The translations under genes were made by a program, and so were the position numbers. Below, piece after piece: positions 14,352-22,438 of a stretch of 53,198 bases of DNA; the stretch's first letter is position 1, and every line of letters starts with the position of its first letter. The notes beneath the pieces are model-generated. The model searched no databases. It saw nothing but the letters and a program-made list of their open reading frames with translations, and was not told the origin of the DNA. This stretch comes from Oscillospiraceae bacterium (GTDB taxonomy: Bacteria > Bacillota > Clostridia > Oscillospirales > CAG-272), in contig SVTL01000014.1 of NCBI GenBank assembly GCA_015063795.1, positions 1-53,198 on the forward strand, written 5' to 3'.

Positions 14352-16094
14352 TCAGTTGTACTTCTTTCTGCCGACGTAGGAGGTGTGCAGGGCCTCGTGA
14401 GCCTTGTGACCGCCGATGCCGTCGAACCAGTTCTCGTACAGCTCCTTGACCACGGGGGACTCGTGCGACTTGCGGAGAGCCATCTTGGCATCCTGGTCGT
14501 AGAGAGCCTTGGCGCGGAGAGTTTTGAGATCCACATTGTTGAGCACGACTGCGGGCTGGATGGGCTGACCGCCGCCGGTGACGCATCCGCCGGGACAGCA
14601 CATGATCTCCACAAAATGCCAATCGGCGGTGCCGTCGGCAATGCGGGACATGATGTAGTCCGCGTTCTTAAGACCGTGGGCAACGGCGACCTTGATCTCG
14701 GTTCCGCCGATGTTGTACACCGCTTCCTTGATGCCCTGCGTACCGCGGAGCTCATGGAATTCCACGTTCTCATTGTTCTTACCGGTGAGCCAGTCGTTGG
14801 CGGTACGGAGAGCCGCCTCCATCACGCCGCCGGTTGCACCGAAGATCACGGCCGCGCCGGTGTCCGCACCCAGAGGAGAATCAAACTCTTCATCGGGCAG
14901 GTTGACGAAGTCGATGCCGGCGCGCTTGATCATGCGGGCCAGCTCACGGGTGGTGATGGCGATGTCCACATCGGCAACGCCTGCGGCGCTCTGGTCCTCT
15001 CTGCCCACCTCAAACTTCTTGGCGGTACAGGGCATGACCGACACCGAAACGATGTCCTTCGGATCGATGTTCTGCTTGTTGGCATAGTAGGTCTTGATGA
15101 CCGCGCCGGCCATCTGCTGGGGAGACTTGCAGGTGGAGAGGTGACCGAGCAGATTCGGATAATAGTACTCAGCGAACTTGATCCAGCCGGGCGAGCAGGA
15201 GGTGATCATGGGAAGCGTACCCTTGTTCTGGATGCGCTCGACCAGCTCATGAGCTTCCTCGACGATGGTCAGGTCAGCGGAGATGTCGGTGTCAAATACA
15301 CGGTCGAAGCCGAGTCTGCGGAGAGCGGCAACCATCTTGCCCTCCACGTTGGTGCCGATCGGGAGACCGAACTCCTCGCCGAGAGCGGCGCGGATGGAGG
15401 GAGCGGTCTGAACGACCACGTGCTTGCTTGCATCGCCGATGGCAGCCCAGACCTTGGCGGTGTCGTCCTTTTCGCGGAGAGCGCCGGTGGGGCAGACTGC
15501 GATACACTGACCGCAGGACACGCAGGGAACATCAGCCAGCTTCTTCTCGAAGGGGGTACCCACATGGGTGTGGATGCCTCTGTCGTTGGCGCCGATGACC
15601 GAGACCAGTTGCTCGTTACAAGCGGCGACGCAGCGGCGGCAGAGGACGCACTTGTTGTTGTCGCGGACCAGGTGTGTGCTGGATTCGTCCAGCTCATATT
15701 CGGGCTTGTAGCCGTCGTAGAGACCGTTGTCCTCAACGCCGTAGTCGCGGCAGAGTCTCTGGAATTCACAGTTTTCGCTTCTCACGCAGGAGAGGCACTT
15801 TCTTTCGTGGGTGGAGAGGAGGAGCTCCAGCGTGGTCTTTCTGGCCTTCTGGACCTTCTCGGTATTGGTCTGAACCTCCATGCCCTCGGCAACGGGGTAG
15901 ACGCAGGCGGTGACCAGACCGCGGGCGCCGGTAGCCTCAACAACGCAGATACGGCAGGCACCGATCTCATTGATGTCCTTGAGGTAGCAGAGGGTGGGGA
16001 TGTCAACGCCGGCGATGCGGGCGGCCTGAAGAATGGTGGAGCCGGCCGGTACGCTGACCGCGATGCCGTTGATCTTTACATTTACGTTACTCAT
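14352..16094 (-). CDS. hydA: [FeFe] hydrogenase catalytic subunit of a trimeric NAD-linked enzyme
   Basis: The 580-residue protein has, in order, an N-terminal [2Fe-2S] ferredoxin-like domain (CYLKDINEIGACRICVVE), a His-Cys segment (HERKCLSCVRSENC), two [4Fe-4S] motifs (CVLCRRCVAAC and CVSCGQCIAVCPTGAL) and the H-cluster domain with TSCSPGW, MPCTAKKFE and EIMCCPGGCVTGGGQP. These four cysteines hold the catalytic iron cluster. With the NuoF- and NuoE-like genes just upstream it forms the trimeric, electron-bifurcating type, which makes H2 from NADH and reduced ferredoxin together, or the reverse. In the third H-cluster motif a Cys stands where Ala is usual (CCPGGC). Cytoplasmic. Maturases HydEFG are not in the window. 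Confidence 0.95.
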   Translation of the reverse strand: MSNVNVKINGIAVSVPAGSTILQAARIAGVDIPTLCYLKDINEIGACRICVVEATGARGLVTACVYPVAEGMEVQTNTEKVQKARKTTLELLLSTHERKCLSCVRSENCEFQRLCRDYGVEDNGLYDGYKPEYELDESSTHLVRDNNKCVLCRRCVAACNEQLVSVIGANDRGIHTHVGTPFEKKLADVPCVSCGQCIAVCPTGALREKDDTAKVWAAIGDASKHVVVQTAPSIRAALGEEFGLPIGTNVEGKMVAALRRLGFDRVFDTDISADLTIVEEAHELVERIQNKGTLPMITSCSPGWIKFAEYYYPNLLGHLSTCKSPQQMAGAVIKTYYANKQNIDPKDIVSVSVMPCTAKKFEVGREDQSAAGVADVDIAITTRELARMIKRAGIDFVNLPDEEFDSPLGADTGAAVIFGATGGVMEAALRTANDWLTGKNNENVEFHELRGTQGIKEAVYNIGGTEIKVAVAHGLKNADYIMSRIADGTADWHFVEIMCCPGGCVTGGGQPIQPAVVLNNVDLKTLRAKALYDQDAKMALRKSHESPVVKELYENWFDGIGGHKAHEALHTSYVGRKKYN

Positions 16095-16112
16095 CTTAAA
16101 GCGACTCCTTTC

Positions 16113-17999
16113 TTACTCTTTCACAATGGCCGAGAACTTACAGGTATCAATGCAGGCGCCGCACTTGATGCACTTGGCCTGATCGATGGTGTGAAGCTCT
16201 TTGACCTTGCCCTGGATGGCGCCGACGGGGCACTTTCTGGCGCAGGCGGTACAGCCCTTGCACTTGTCTTCGATGATCTTGTACTGCATCAGGGACTTAC
16301 ACACGTGAGCGGGGCACTTCTTGTCAACCACGTGAGCGACATACTCATCGCGGAAGAAGCGCAACGTAGCGAGAACGGGGTTGGGAGCCGTCTGGCCGAG
16401 ACCGCAGAGCGCGTTCTGCTTGATGTAGGTGCAGAGCTCTTCCATCTCGTCGAGATCCTTCAGCTCGCCCTGACCGTTGATGATCTTGTCCAGCTTTTCG
16501 TACAGTCTCTTGATACCGACGCGGCAGGGGGTACATTTGCCGCAGGACTCGTCAACGGTGAAGTCGAGGAAGAAGCGGGCGATGTCGACCATGCAGTTGT
16601 CCTCGTCCATGACGATCAGACCGCCCGAGCCCATCATACAGCCGATGGAGGTCAGGTTGTCGTAGTCAATGGGGGTGTCGACCAGCGAATCCGGGATACA
16701 GCCGCCGGAAGGACCGCCGGTCTGAGCGGCCTTGAACTTCTTGCCATTAGGAATGCCGCCGCCGATGTCTTCGATGATGGTGCGCAGGGTGGTGCCCATG
16801 GGAACCTCGACAAGGCCGGTGTGACCGATCTTGCCGCCGAGCGCGAAGACCTTGGTGCCCTTGGACTTTTCGGTGCCGGTGGAAGCGAACCAGGCAGCGC
16901 CGTTGCGGATGATGTGAGGAATGTTGGCGAAGGTCTCCACGTTGTTTTCAACGGTAGGCTTGCCGAACAGACCCTTGACAGCCGGGAAGGGCGGACGGGG
17001 ACGGGGCTCGCCGCGGTTGCCCTCGATGGAGGTCATCAGAGCGGTCTCCTCGCCGCAGACGAACGCGCCCGCGCCGAGACGGATCTCCAGCTCAAAGTCG
17101 AAGCCGCTGCCCAGGATGTTCTTGCCCAGCAGACCCATTTCGTTGGCCTTGTCGATGGCCAGCTGGAGACGCTGAACGGCAATGGGATACTCAGCGCGCA
17201 CGTAGATAAAGCCCTTGGAAGCACCGATGGCATAGCCGGTGATGGCCATGGCCTCGATCACGCAATGGGGATCGCCCTCCATGATGGAACGGTCCATGAA
17301 GGCACCCGGGTCACCCTCGTCGCCGTTGCAGCAGACATACTTCTGATCGGCATCGGGAACCAGACGTCTGGCCAGATCCCACTTGCGTCCGGTGGGGAAG
17401 CCTGCACCGCCGCGTCCGCGGAGACCGGAGTCCAGCACTTCCTGGATAACGCCCTCGGGCGTCATGTCAAAGATACATTTTTCAAGCGCCTCGTAACCGC
17501 CGACAGCGATGTACTCCTTGATGGAGGTGGCGTCGATCAGGCCGCAATGCTTGAGCACGATACGGTCCTGCATTTTGTAGAAGGGAATGTCCTCCTGCTC
17601 CTTATGTACGATGCCGCTCTTCAGCTCATGGAAGGCCAGGCGCTCGATGTGCTCGCCCTTGAGGATGGTCTTTTCCACGATCTCCTCGCAGTCCTCGACC
17701 TTGACCTTGGTATACAGCCAGCCCTGAGGCTCGATGCGGACCAGCGGACCCATTTCGCAGAAGCCGTGGCATCCGCTCTTTTTCATGCCGATGGCGCTAC
17801 CGTCGTTTTCCTCGGACAGCTCCAGCTCGCACTTGACGTTGTTGGCTTTGAGCAGCTCAAGGAGCTTGTCAAACACCTTCAGAGCACCGCCCGATACACA
17901 ACCGGTACCGGCGCAGACCAGGATCTTTTTCTTTTCGGCATTCAGAGCGGCCACATAAGCGGCTCTGCTCTTCTGCAGTTCTTCTCTTGTTTTGAACAT
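16113..17999 (-). CDS. hydB: NuoF-like NAD- and flavin-binding subunit of the hydrogenase
   Basis: A 628-residue protein with three parts. Residues about 25-115 are a thioredoxin-like [2Fe-2S] domain (CAGTGCVSGGAL). The core is NuoF-like: GRGGAGFPTGRKW and GDEGDPGAFMDRS bind NADH and FMN, GEETALMTSIEGNRGEPRPRP follows, and ESCGKCTPCRVG holds a [4Fe-4S] cluster. The C-terminus adds two [4Fe-4S] motifs, CKGCTACARKCPVGAI and CIKCGACIDTCKF. FMN in this subunit is where NADH is oxidised and, in related enzymes, where electrons bifurcate. The gene lies 4 bp from hydC and 18 bp from hydA. HydB/HndC is the usual name. Confidence 0.95.
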   Translation of the reverse strand: MFKTREELQKSRAAYVAALNAEKKKILVCAGTGCVSGGALKVFDKLLELLKANNVKCELELSEENDGSAIGMKKSGCHGFCEMGPLVRIEPQGWLYTKVKVEDCEEIVEKTILKGEHIERLAFHELKSGIVHKEQEDIPFYKMQDRIVLKHCGLIDATSIKEYIAVGGYEALEKCIFDMTPEGVIQEVLDSGLRGRGGAGFPTGRKWDLARRLVPDADQKYVCCNGDEGDPGAFMDRSIMEGDPHCVIEAMAITGYAIGASKGFIYVRAEYPIAVQRLQLAIDKANEMGLLGKNILGSGFDFELEIRLGAGAFVCGEETALMTSIEGNRGEPRPRPPFPAVKGLFGKPTVENNVETFANIPHIIRNGAAWFASTGTEKSKGTKVFALGGKIGHTGLVEVPMGTTLRTIIEDIGGGIPNGKKFKAAQTGGPSGGCIPDSLVDTPIDYDNLTSIGCMMGSGGLIVMDEDNCMVDIARFFLDFTVDESCGKCTPCRVGIKRLYEKLDKIINGQGELKDLDEMEELCTYIKQNALCGLGQTAPNPVLATLRFFRDEYVAHVVDKKCPAHVCKSLMQYKIIEDKCKGCTACARKCPVGAIQGKVKELHTIDQAKCIKCGACIDTCKFSAIVKE

Positions 18000-18003
18000 C
18001 GTC

Positions 18004-18507
18004 TTAACCCCTTTCCTTCAGTTCGGCCAGAAGCTTGGTGACCTTTTCGGGCGTGACCGCGGCATACACCTCGTCGTTGACGGTCATGACCGGAGCCAGA
18101 CCGCAGGCGCCGAGACAGCGGCAGGGCGTGATGGAGAACATGCCGTCGGGCGTGCATTCATCGGGACCGATGCCCAAAATCTCGACAAGCTTGTCCATAA
18201 CCTTCTGAGCGCCCTTGACGTAGCAAGCGGTGCCCATGCAGAGAGAAATGTTGTACTTGCCCTTGGGAGCGAGGGAGAAAAGGGCGTAGAAGGTGGAGAT
18301 GCCGTACACCTTTTCGATGGGCATGCCCATACCCTCGGCGATCATCTCCTGAACCTCAAAGGGGAGATAGCCGTAAATATGCTGGGCCTCCTGCATGACG
18401 AACATCAGACGGCTGGCGTCGGACTTGTTGGCGTCGATGATGGCTTTCAGCTGTTTTTCCTGCTCGGGGGTACCCGTAAACGGAAAAGAGCTTCTCTTCT
18501 TTTGCAT
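18004..18507 (-). CDS. hydC: NuoE-like [2Fe-2S] subunit of the hydrogenase
   Basis: The 167-residue protein matches NuoE: an N-terminal helical region (EKQLKAIIDANKSDASRLMFVMQEAQHIYGYLP) and a thioredoxin-fold [2Fe-2S] domain with CMGTACYVKGA and CRCLGACGLAPV carrying the four ligand cysteines. It passes electrons between the flavin subunit and the rest of the complex. First gene of the operon, with AGGAGG ten bases before the ATG. A sigma-A promoter lies about 140 bases upstream. HydC (HndA in other systems) is the usual name. Confidence 0.95.
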   Translation of the reverse strand: MQKKRSSFPFTGTPEQEKQLKAIIDANKSDASRLMFVMQEAQHIYGYLPFEVQEMIAEGMGMPIEKVYGISTFYALFSLAPKGKYNISLCMGTACYVKGAQKVMDKLVEILGIGPDECTPDGMFSITPCRCLGACGLAPVMTVNDEVYAAVTPEKVTKLLAELKERG

Positions 18508-18645
18508 TGCTGGTGTTCCTCCTGTAATTTGGTGTGTATGTATTTACTGCGGTTCTCGGCCGGATCGGAGAAAAACGAGAACACTTGCCATATCAAAATC
18601 GATCAATTGGGCGCTTGCCCGCAGTATAAAAGTTGATACAGAATG

Positions 18646-18674
18646 ATTATATACCATATTTCCTTTTTTGGCAA
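18646..18674 (-). promoter_or_regulatory. Promoter of hydCBA
   Basis: On the minus strand TTGCCA (18669-18674) and TATAAT (18646-18651) are 17 bp apart. Transcription would start about 135 bases before hydC, leaving an untranslated leader with a small hairpin. Confidence 0.7.
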
Positions 18675-18820
18675 GAGACTTTTCGCATTTTTCTGCGAAA
18701 AAAACCGTTTTTTTGAAACAAAAAAAGGTCTGCCGCCTATTTTCGTAAGGGCAGGACCTTCTTTTTGTGAAAAGATGAACAGGAGAACAAAAAATAAAAA
18801 TACGTCAAAAGAGAACAACA

Positions 18821-18854
18821 AAAAGCCGCTGTCGCTTGTTCGGCGGGCGGCTTT
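18821..18854 (-). terminator. Terminator of the yigZ gene
   Basis: On the minus strand AAAGCCGC pairs with GCGGCTTTTT around a 17-base loop; it begins about 43 bases after the yigZ stop. Confidence 0.7.
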
Positions 18855-18897
18855 GAAAAAACGGACGAAGGAAGGCAGAGGCGGAAGAGGGAAGCGG

Positions 18898-19527
18898 TCA
18901 GCCCAGAGGCGTTTCGCCGTAGACCTCCCCGAGAAGACGGGGGATGCAGCGGCCGTTGGTGATGTCCAGCAGCTGCTTTTCCAGCTGACCGACCAGCAGC
19001 GAATCGATGGAGAGCGTCATGCGGATATCGGCGGAAAATTCGCTGCTTTTTTCCACAGCGCCGATGAGCTCGGTCAGGTTTTTGATCCGCTCGTATTCGT
19101 TGTAGCGGCAGGTGAGCTCCAACAGCGAATGGGGCTTCATCAGCACCACGCCCGCGGCCTCAACAGCGTCGGAAGCGGCCTTGGAATAGGCGCGGACCAG
19201 ACCGCCTGCTCCCAGCAGAATGCCGCCGAAATAGCGGGTGACCACCACCAGCGCATCGGTGATGCCCTTTTTGCGGAGCACGTCCAGCGTGGGCATACCG
19301 GCCGTCCCCTGGGGCTCGCCGGCATCGGAATAGCGCATGAGGTTGTTCTGCCTGAGCACATAGGCGTAAACGTTGTGGGTGGCATCGGCGTAACGGCTGC
19401 GCATCTCGTCGATGTAGAGAAGACAGCTGTCCTCGTCGGACACGGGAAAGGCGTGCCCCATAAACACCGATTTTTTCTCGGTGAATTCGATGTGAGCCTC
19501 GGAGCGGATGGTGGTGAATGTATCCAT
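18898..19527 (-). CDS. yigZ: YigZ/IMPACT family protein
   Basis: The 209-residue protein has the two parts of the YigZ (UPF0029) family: an N-terminal IMPACT domain with the signature DAGEPQGTAGMPTLDVLR and VVVTRYFGGILLGAGGLVRAY, and a C-terminal DUF1949 domain (about 135-200). Family members are linked to translation and ribosome-related stress control, based on the eukaryotic IMPACT/YIH1 proteins and structures of bacterial homologues. Exact bacterial role is unclear. It lies 39 bp downstream of hflX on the same strand, also a ribosome-associated protein, so cotranscription is probable. Confidence 0.9.
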   Translation of the reverse strand: MDTFTTIRSEAHIEFTEKKSVFMGHAFPVSDEDSCLLYIDEMRSRYADATHNVYAYVLRQNNLMRYSDAGEPQGTAGMPTLDVLRKKGITDALVVVTRYFGGILLGAGGLVRAYSKAASDAVEAAGVVLMKPHSLLELTCRYNEYERIKNLTELIGAVEKSSEFSADIRMTLSIDSLLVGQLEKQLLDITNGRCIPRLLGEVYGETPLG

Positions 19528-19566
19528 AAACGGCGTTGCCCTTTCTTGCGCTTTTTTTCGGTTGCG

Positions 19567-20847
19567 TTACGGCTTGTCTTCGACGATGTATTCGGCCAGC
19601 CGTCCGCGGAGAACACGGTCGGCCAGCACGCGCAGTCTGACGGCATTCTCCTCGTATTCGGTCTCCAGCACATTGCCGTCGCGGTAGATGGTGTTGAGCA
19701 GACGGCTCTCGCTCATGGGGATGGAGAAGAGCGTGATGCGCTTGCTCTCCTCGGTCAGCGCTTCGATGGCGGCGATCAGCGTGTCCAGCCCCAAGCCGGT
19801 CTTGGCGGAGACGCAGACGGTGCGCTCACGCCCTTGCGGAAGGGGCGCGGTGAGCAGGTCGCACTTGTTGTACACATACAGGATCGGCTTGTCGCCTGCG
19901 CCTAACTCCTCGAGAAGCTTTTCGGTCACCTCGCGCTGGGTGTCGGCGTTGGGATCGCAGGCATCGATGACCAGCAGCAGGGCATCGCAGTAGACCACCT
20001 CGTCCAGCGTGGACTGAAAGGCCTTGACCAGATGGTGGGGCAGGTTGCGGATGAAGCCGACCGTGTCGGTGAGCAGGATGTCACTGCCGTTGGGCAGCGT
20101 ATAGGAGCGGGTGGTGGGATCGAGGGTGGCGAAGAGCTTGTTCTCGGCTAAGATGCCCGCGTCGGTGAGACGGTTGAGCAGGGTAGACTTGCCCGCGTTG
20201 GTGTATCCCGCGATGGCGAAGCGGGGGATGCCGTTGCGGTCGCGCTGCTTGCGCTTGGTCTTGTTCACCCGATCCAGCTTTTCCAGCTCCTCCTCCAATG
20301 CGGCGATGCGGCGCTTCAGATGGCGGCGGTCGCTTTCCAGCTTGGTCTCGCCCGGACCGCGTGTGCCGATGCCGCCGCCCAGACGCGACAGCTCGGTTCC
20401 TCTGCCGGACAGACGGGGGATGGTATAGCGAAGCTGGGCCAGCTCCACCTGCATTTTGCCTGCTGCGGTGGTGGCGTGGAGGGCGAAGATGTCCAGAATC
20501 AGCATGGTACGGTCAATGACCGTCACCTCATGCTCCTTGCTTGAGAGGTCGGTCTCCAGCCCCTTGATCTGCGAGGGAGTCAGCTCGTCGTCGAAAATGA
20601 CCAGCGGAACGCCGTTGGCCTCGCACAACTCCTTCAGCTCCTTCACCTTGCCGCTTCCGATGTAGGTACGGGAGTCGGGGGTGGGCTTGTTCTGGATCAG
20701 ACGGCAAAAGACCTCGCCGCCGGCGGTGTCCAGCAGGAGCGCCAGCTCGTCGAGGGAGATGTTCACCTCGTCTGACAGGTCGTTGTCGGGACAGACACCC
20801 ACCAGAACGGCTTTTGTTTTTTCGTTTTCTTCAAAAATACGGTTCAT
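19567..20847 (-). CDS. hflX: Ribosome-associated GTPase HflX
   Basis: A 426-residue GTPase of the HflX family. The N-terminal domain contains the glycine-rich RLGGGIGTRGPGETKLESDRR segment that contacts the ribosome, a coiled-coil of about 40 residues (LKRRIAALEEELEKLDRV) follows, then the G domain with G1 GYTNAGKST, G3 DTVGFIRNLP and G4 NKCD. HflX binds stalled or stressed ribosomes and splits the 70S into subunits. It is transcribed with yigZ. Upstream lies a short repeat-containing gap to rpmE. Confidence 0.95.
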   Translation of the reverse strand: MNRIFEENEKTKAVLVGVCPDNDLSDEVNISLDELALLLDTAGGEVFCRLIQNKPTPDSRTYIGSGKVKELKELCEANGVPLVIFDDELTPSQIKGLETDLSSKEHEVTVIDRTMLILDIFALHATTAAGKMQVELAQLRYTIPRLSGRGTELSRLGGGIGTRGPGETKLESDRRHLKRRIAALEEELEKLDRVNKTKRKQRDRNGIPRFAIAGYTNAGKSTLLNRLTDAGILAENKLFATLDPTTRSYTLPNGSDILLTDTVGFIRNLPHHLVKAFQSTLDEVVYCDALLLVIDACDPNADTQREVTEKLLEELGAGDKPILYVYNKCDLLTAPLPQGRERTVCVSAKTGLGLDTLIAAIEALTEESKRITLFSIPMSESRLLNTIYRDGNVLETEYEENAVRLRVLADRVLRGRLAEYIVEDKP

Positions 20848-20892
20848 ATTCCTCCGTCGGGGGCGGTCCCCCGCAATGCGTCAGCGTTTGAC

Positions 20893-20985
20893 TGCAAACG
20901 CCGGCTTCGGACTTTGGAGCGTGCAATGGCATCCCTTGGGCGGAGCGTGCAATGGCATCCCTTGAATGGAAATGCCGGCTTCGGA
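20893..20985. repeat. Short direct repeats between rpmE and hflX
   Basis: Within the 229-bp gap two tandem copies of a 25-bp unit with the core GTGCAATGGCATCCCTTG lie at about 20919-20968. They are flanked by a second direct repeat, GCCGGCTTCGGAC, at about 20900 and 20972. A small hairpin GCGTTTG-act-CAAACGC is next to the left copy. No gene is present. Confidence 0.7.
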
Positions 20986-21076
20986 CGATGGATGACAGGC
21001 GGGAGAGGGAAAGCAAAAAAGGCGGACAAGCAACACCAAAAAAGTGCCGCTTTTCCGCCGCTTTGACGTTCCGAAC

Positions 21077-21289
21077 TTATTTGTTGTTCTCGACCATGCT
21101 CAGACGCTTCTTGAACTTGTCAACGCGTCCGCCTGCATCAACGAACTTCTGCTTGCCGGTGAAGAACGGATGGCACTTGGAGCAGATTTCAACCTTCAGA
21201 TCGCCCTTGGTGGAGCGAGACTTGACTTCTGCGCCGCAAGCACACTTGATGGTGCACTCTTTATATTCGGGATGGATCTTATCCTTCAT
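21077..21289 (-). CDS. rpmE: Ribosomal protein L31 (zinc-binding form)
   Basis: The start at 21289 gives the standard [11 protein letters not shown] of L31 and a 70-residue protein. It has four cysteines (CTIKCACG and CSKCHPFF), the zinc-binding C+ form, and ends as usual after FKKRLSM. A GTG four codons upstream is possible but against the family pattern. There is no good ribosome site at the normal distance before ATG 21289. Instead, a short open frame (21279-21314) with a good site overlaps the start, so the gene may be translated by coupling. The promoter is at 21373-21401. Confidence 0.92.
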   Translation of the reverse strand: MKDKIHPEYKECTIKCACGAEVKSRSTKGDLKVEICSKCHPFFTGKQKFVDAGGRVDKFKKRLSMVENNK

Positions 21290-21314
21290 GTTGAAAACCA
21301 CGGCCTTCGAGCAT
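21279..21314 (-). CDS. Putative 11-residue leader peptide overlapping the rpmE start
   Basis: ATG at 21314 lies six bases after GGTAGG and opens a frame of 11 codons ([11 protein letters not shown]) that ends in TAA at 21279-21281, eight bases downstream of the first base of the rpmE start and in another frame. Because rpmE lacks a good site of its own, ribosomes finishing this peptide could reinitiate on rpmE. This would be a translational-coupling control of L31. It is inference from sequence alone. Confidence 0.45.
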   Translation of the reverse strand: MLEGRGFQHEG

Positions 21315-21372
21315 TGAAAGCCTACCTTTCTTGGGTATTTTTTTTAGCACAATGATCTTTGTTGCGAAGTAT

Positions 21373-21401
21373 ATCATATCACAGATGATGGCGAAATGCA
21401 A
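21373..21401 (-). promoter_or_regulatory. Promoter of rpmE
   Basis: On the minus strand TTGCAT (21396-21401) and TATGAT (21373-21378) are 17 bp apart, with TGTGA before the -10. The leader to the short peptide ATG is about 55 bases long and AT-rich. Confidence 0.65.
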
Positions 21402-21439
21402 GAGGTTTTTGAAAATTTGTGCAATATTGCATAAAAAAC

Positions 21440-21468
21440 TTGATTTTCCGCTTTGCCTGTGGTAAAAT
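21440..21468 (+). promoter_or_regulatory. Promoter of the DUF2156-mgtE operon
   Basis: TTGATT (21440-21445) and TAAAAT (21463-21468) are 17 bp apart. It is divergent from the rpmE promoter. Because it overlaps the in-frame GTG at 21472, that codon cannot be the start of the gene below. Confidence 0.65.
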
Positions 21469-21504
21469 ATTGTGGAAAACGATAACACAGAAAGCGAAGC
21501 CCTT

Positions 21505-22401
21505 ATGAATGCAAGCATGATCGAACCATCTGCCGTCCGTGAACTGACTCTTGCCGACCGCGAACGGCTTCTTTCTTTGAAAAAGGATATCCGGATGTCC
21601 TTTTATAATTTCACCAATCTCTTTATCTGGCGAAAGCCCATCCACCTGCGCGTCCGCGAGATCGGCGGCTGTGTCTGCCTCTCCTCTCAGTGGCGGGCGG
21701 GGCGGCTGTTTGCCTATTATCCGTTGGGGGAATCGCCCGATCTGAGAGCGATTTTAAAAACCATCCGCGACACCACCGATGCCAAGGTGACGCTTGGTCC
21801 TTTGGACGAACGGATGGCGGGCGAGGTGAAGGCGCTCTTCCCCGATGCCGAGCTTCGCGAGCGGCGCGGTCTTTGCGACTATGTGTACCGCTATGAGGAT
21901 CTGACCGAGCTGAAGGGCGACAAATACCACGGCAAGAAGAACCATTACAACCGCTTCATCGCTTCCTATGACTGGGAGTATATCGAGATCGGGAAGGACA
22001 ACCGTGACCTGTTAAAGCAGGCGGCGGAGACCTTCCGTCCCGAAGGCGATGGGGAGCTGGCCGATGAATACCGCACCGTTGAAGAGCTGATCGCCCATTT
22101 TGATGCGTTTTCTCTGCATGCGGCGGTGCTGAAGGCCAATGGCGCGATCGCGGCCTACTCCATCGGCGAGGTGATCGACGGCGATACGGCGCTGATCCAC
22201 ATCGAAAAGGGAGACCGCACCGTGTCGGGGGCCTATGCGGCCATCAACCGTCTGTTTTTGCAGAACAGCTTCCGCGGCTGTGCGTATGTCAACCGCGAGG
22301 AGGATATGGGGCTGGAGGGGCTGCGGAAGGCCAAGCTGTCCTATCATCCCTGCCGCCTGGATCCGGTGTATGAGGTGGATCTGGATTCGCTTCCGCTGTA
22401 A
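21505..22401 (+). CDS. DUF2156 (phosphatidylglycerol lysyltransferase C-domain-like) protein
   Basis: A GTG at 21472 would lie in the promoter, so the start is taken at ATG 21505 (a second ATG is at 21517). The protein of about 298 residues belongs to DUF2156, the double-GNAT fold found at the C-terminus of MprF lysyl-phosphatidylglycerol synthases: LFIWRKPIHLRVREIGGCVCLSS, CDYVYRYEDLTELKGDKYHGKKNHYNRF and GLRKAKLSYHPCRLDPVYEV match family patterns. It has no membrane part, so as a stand-alone protein it may be an aminoacyl- or acyl-transferase of unknown substrate. mgtE follows after 37 bp. Confidence 0.8.
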   Translation: MNASMIEPSAVRELTLADRERLLSLKKDIRMSFYNFTNLFIWRKPIHLRVREIGGCVCLSSQWRAGRLFAYYPLGESPDLRAILKTIRDTTDAKVTLGPLDERMAGEVKALFPDAELRERRGLCDYVYRYEDLTELKGDKYHGKKNHYNRFIASYDWEYIEIGKDNRDLLKQAAETFRPEGDGELADEYRTVEELIAHFDAFSLHAAVLKANGAIAAYSIGEVIDGDTALIHIEKGDRTVSGAYAAINRLFLQNSFRGCAYVNREEDMGLEGLRKAKLSYHPCRLDPVYEVDLDSLPL

Positions 22402-22438
22402 GAGGGCGGAGAGTGCATAATGTTCGGAAAAGAGGTGT

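Larger units (their letters stand above)
18508..18897. other. Intergenic region: hyd promoter and leader, yigZ terminator
   Basis: No gene is seen in these 390 bp. They hold the leader of hydCBA (about 130 bases, with a 7-bp stem GTTCTCG / CGAGAAC at 18552-18582), the hyd promoter (18646-18674), a hairpin GGTCTGCC / GGGCAGGACC near 18727-18760 that faces plus-strand T-runs, and the terminator of yigZ (18821-18854). I found no clear Rex-type operator. Confidence 0.6.

Noticed and set aside
14331-18041. Very long open frame of over 1200 codons on the plus strand across the hydrogenase genes
   Set aside because: It is antisense to three certain genes with cofactor motifs. GC-rich codon use leaves the opposite strand open; there is no ribosome site or recognisable domain.
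18508-18660. Rex operator at the hyd promoter
   Set aside because: No TTGTTAA-type inverted repeat near the -10 or -35.
22402-22438. Magnesium riboswitch before mgtE
   Set aside because: Only 37 bp lie between the genes, and the operon promoter is upstream of the DUF2156 gene.
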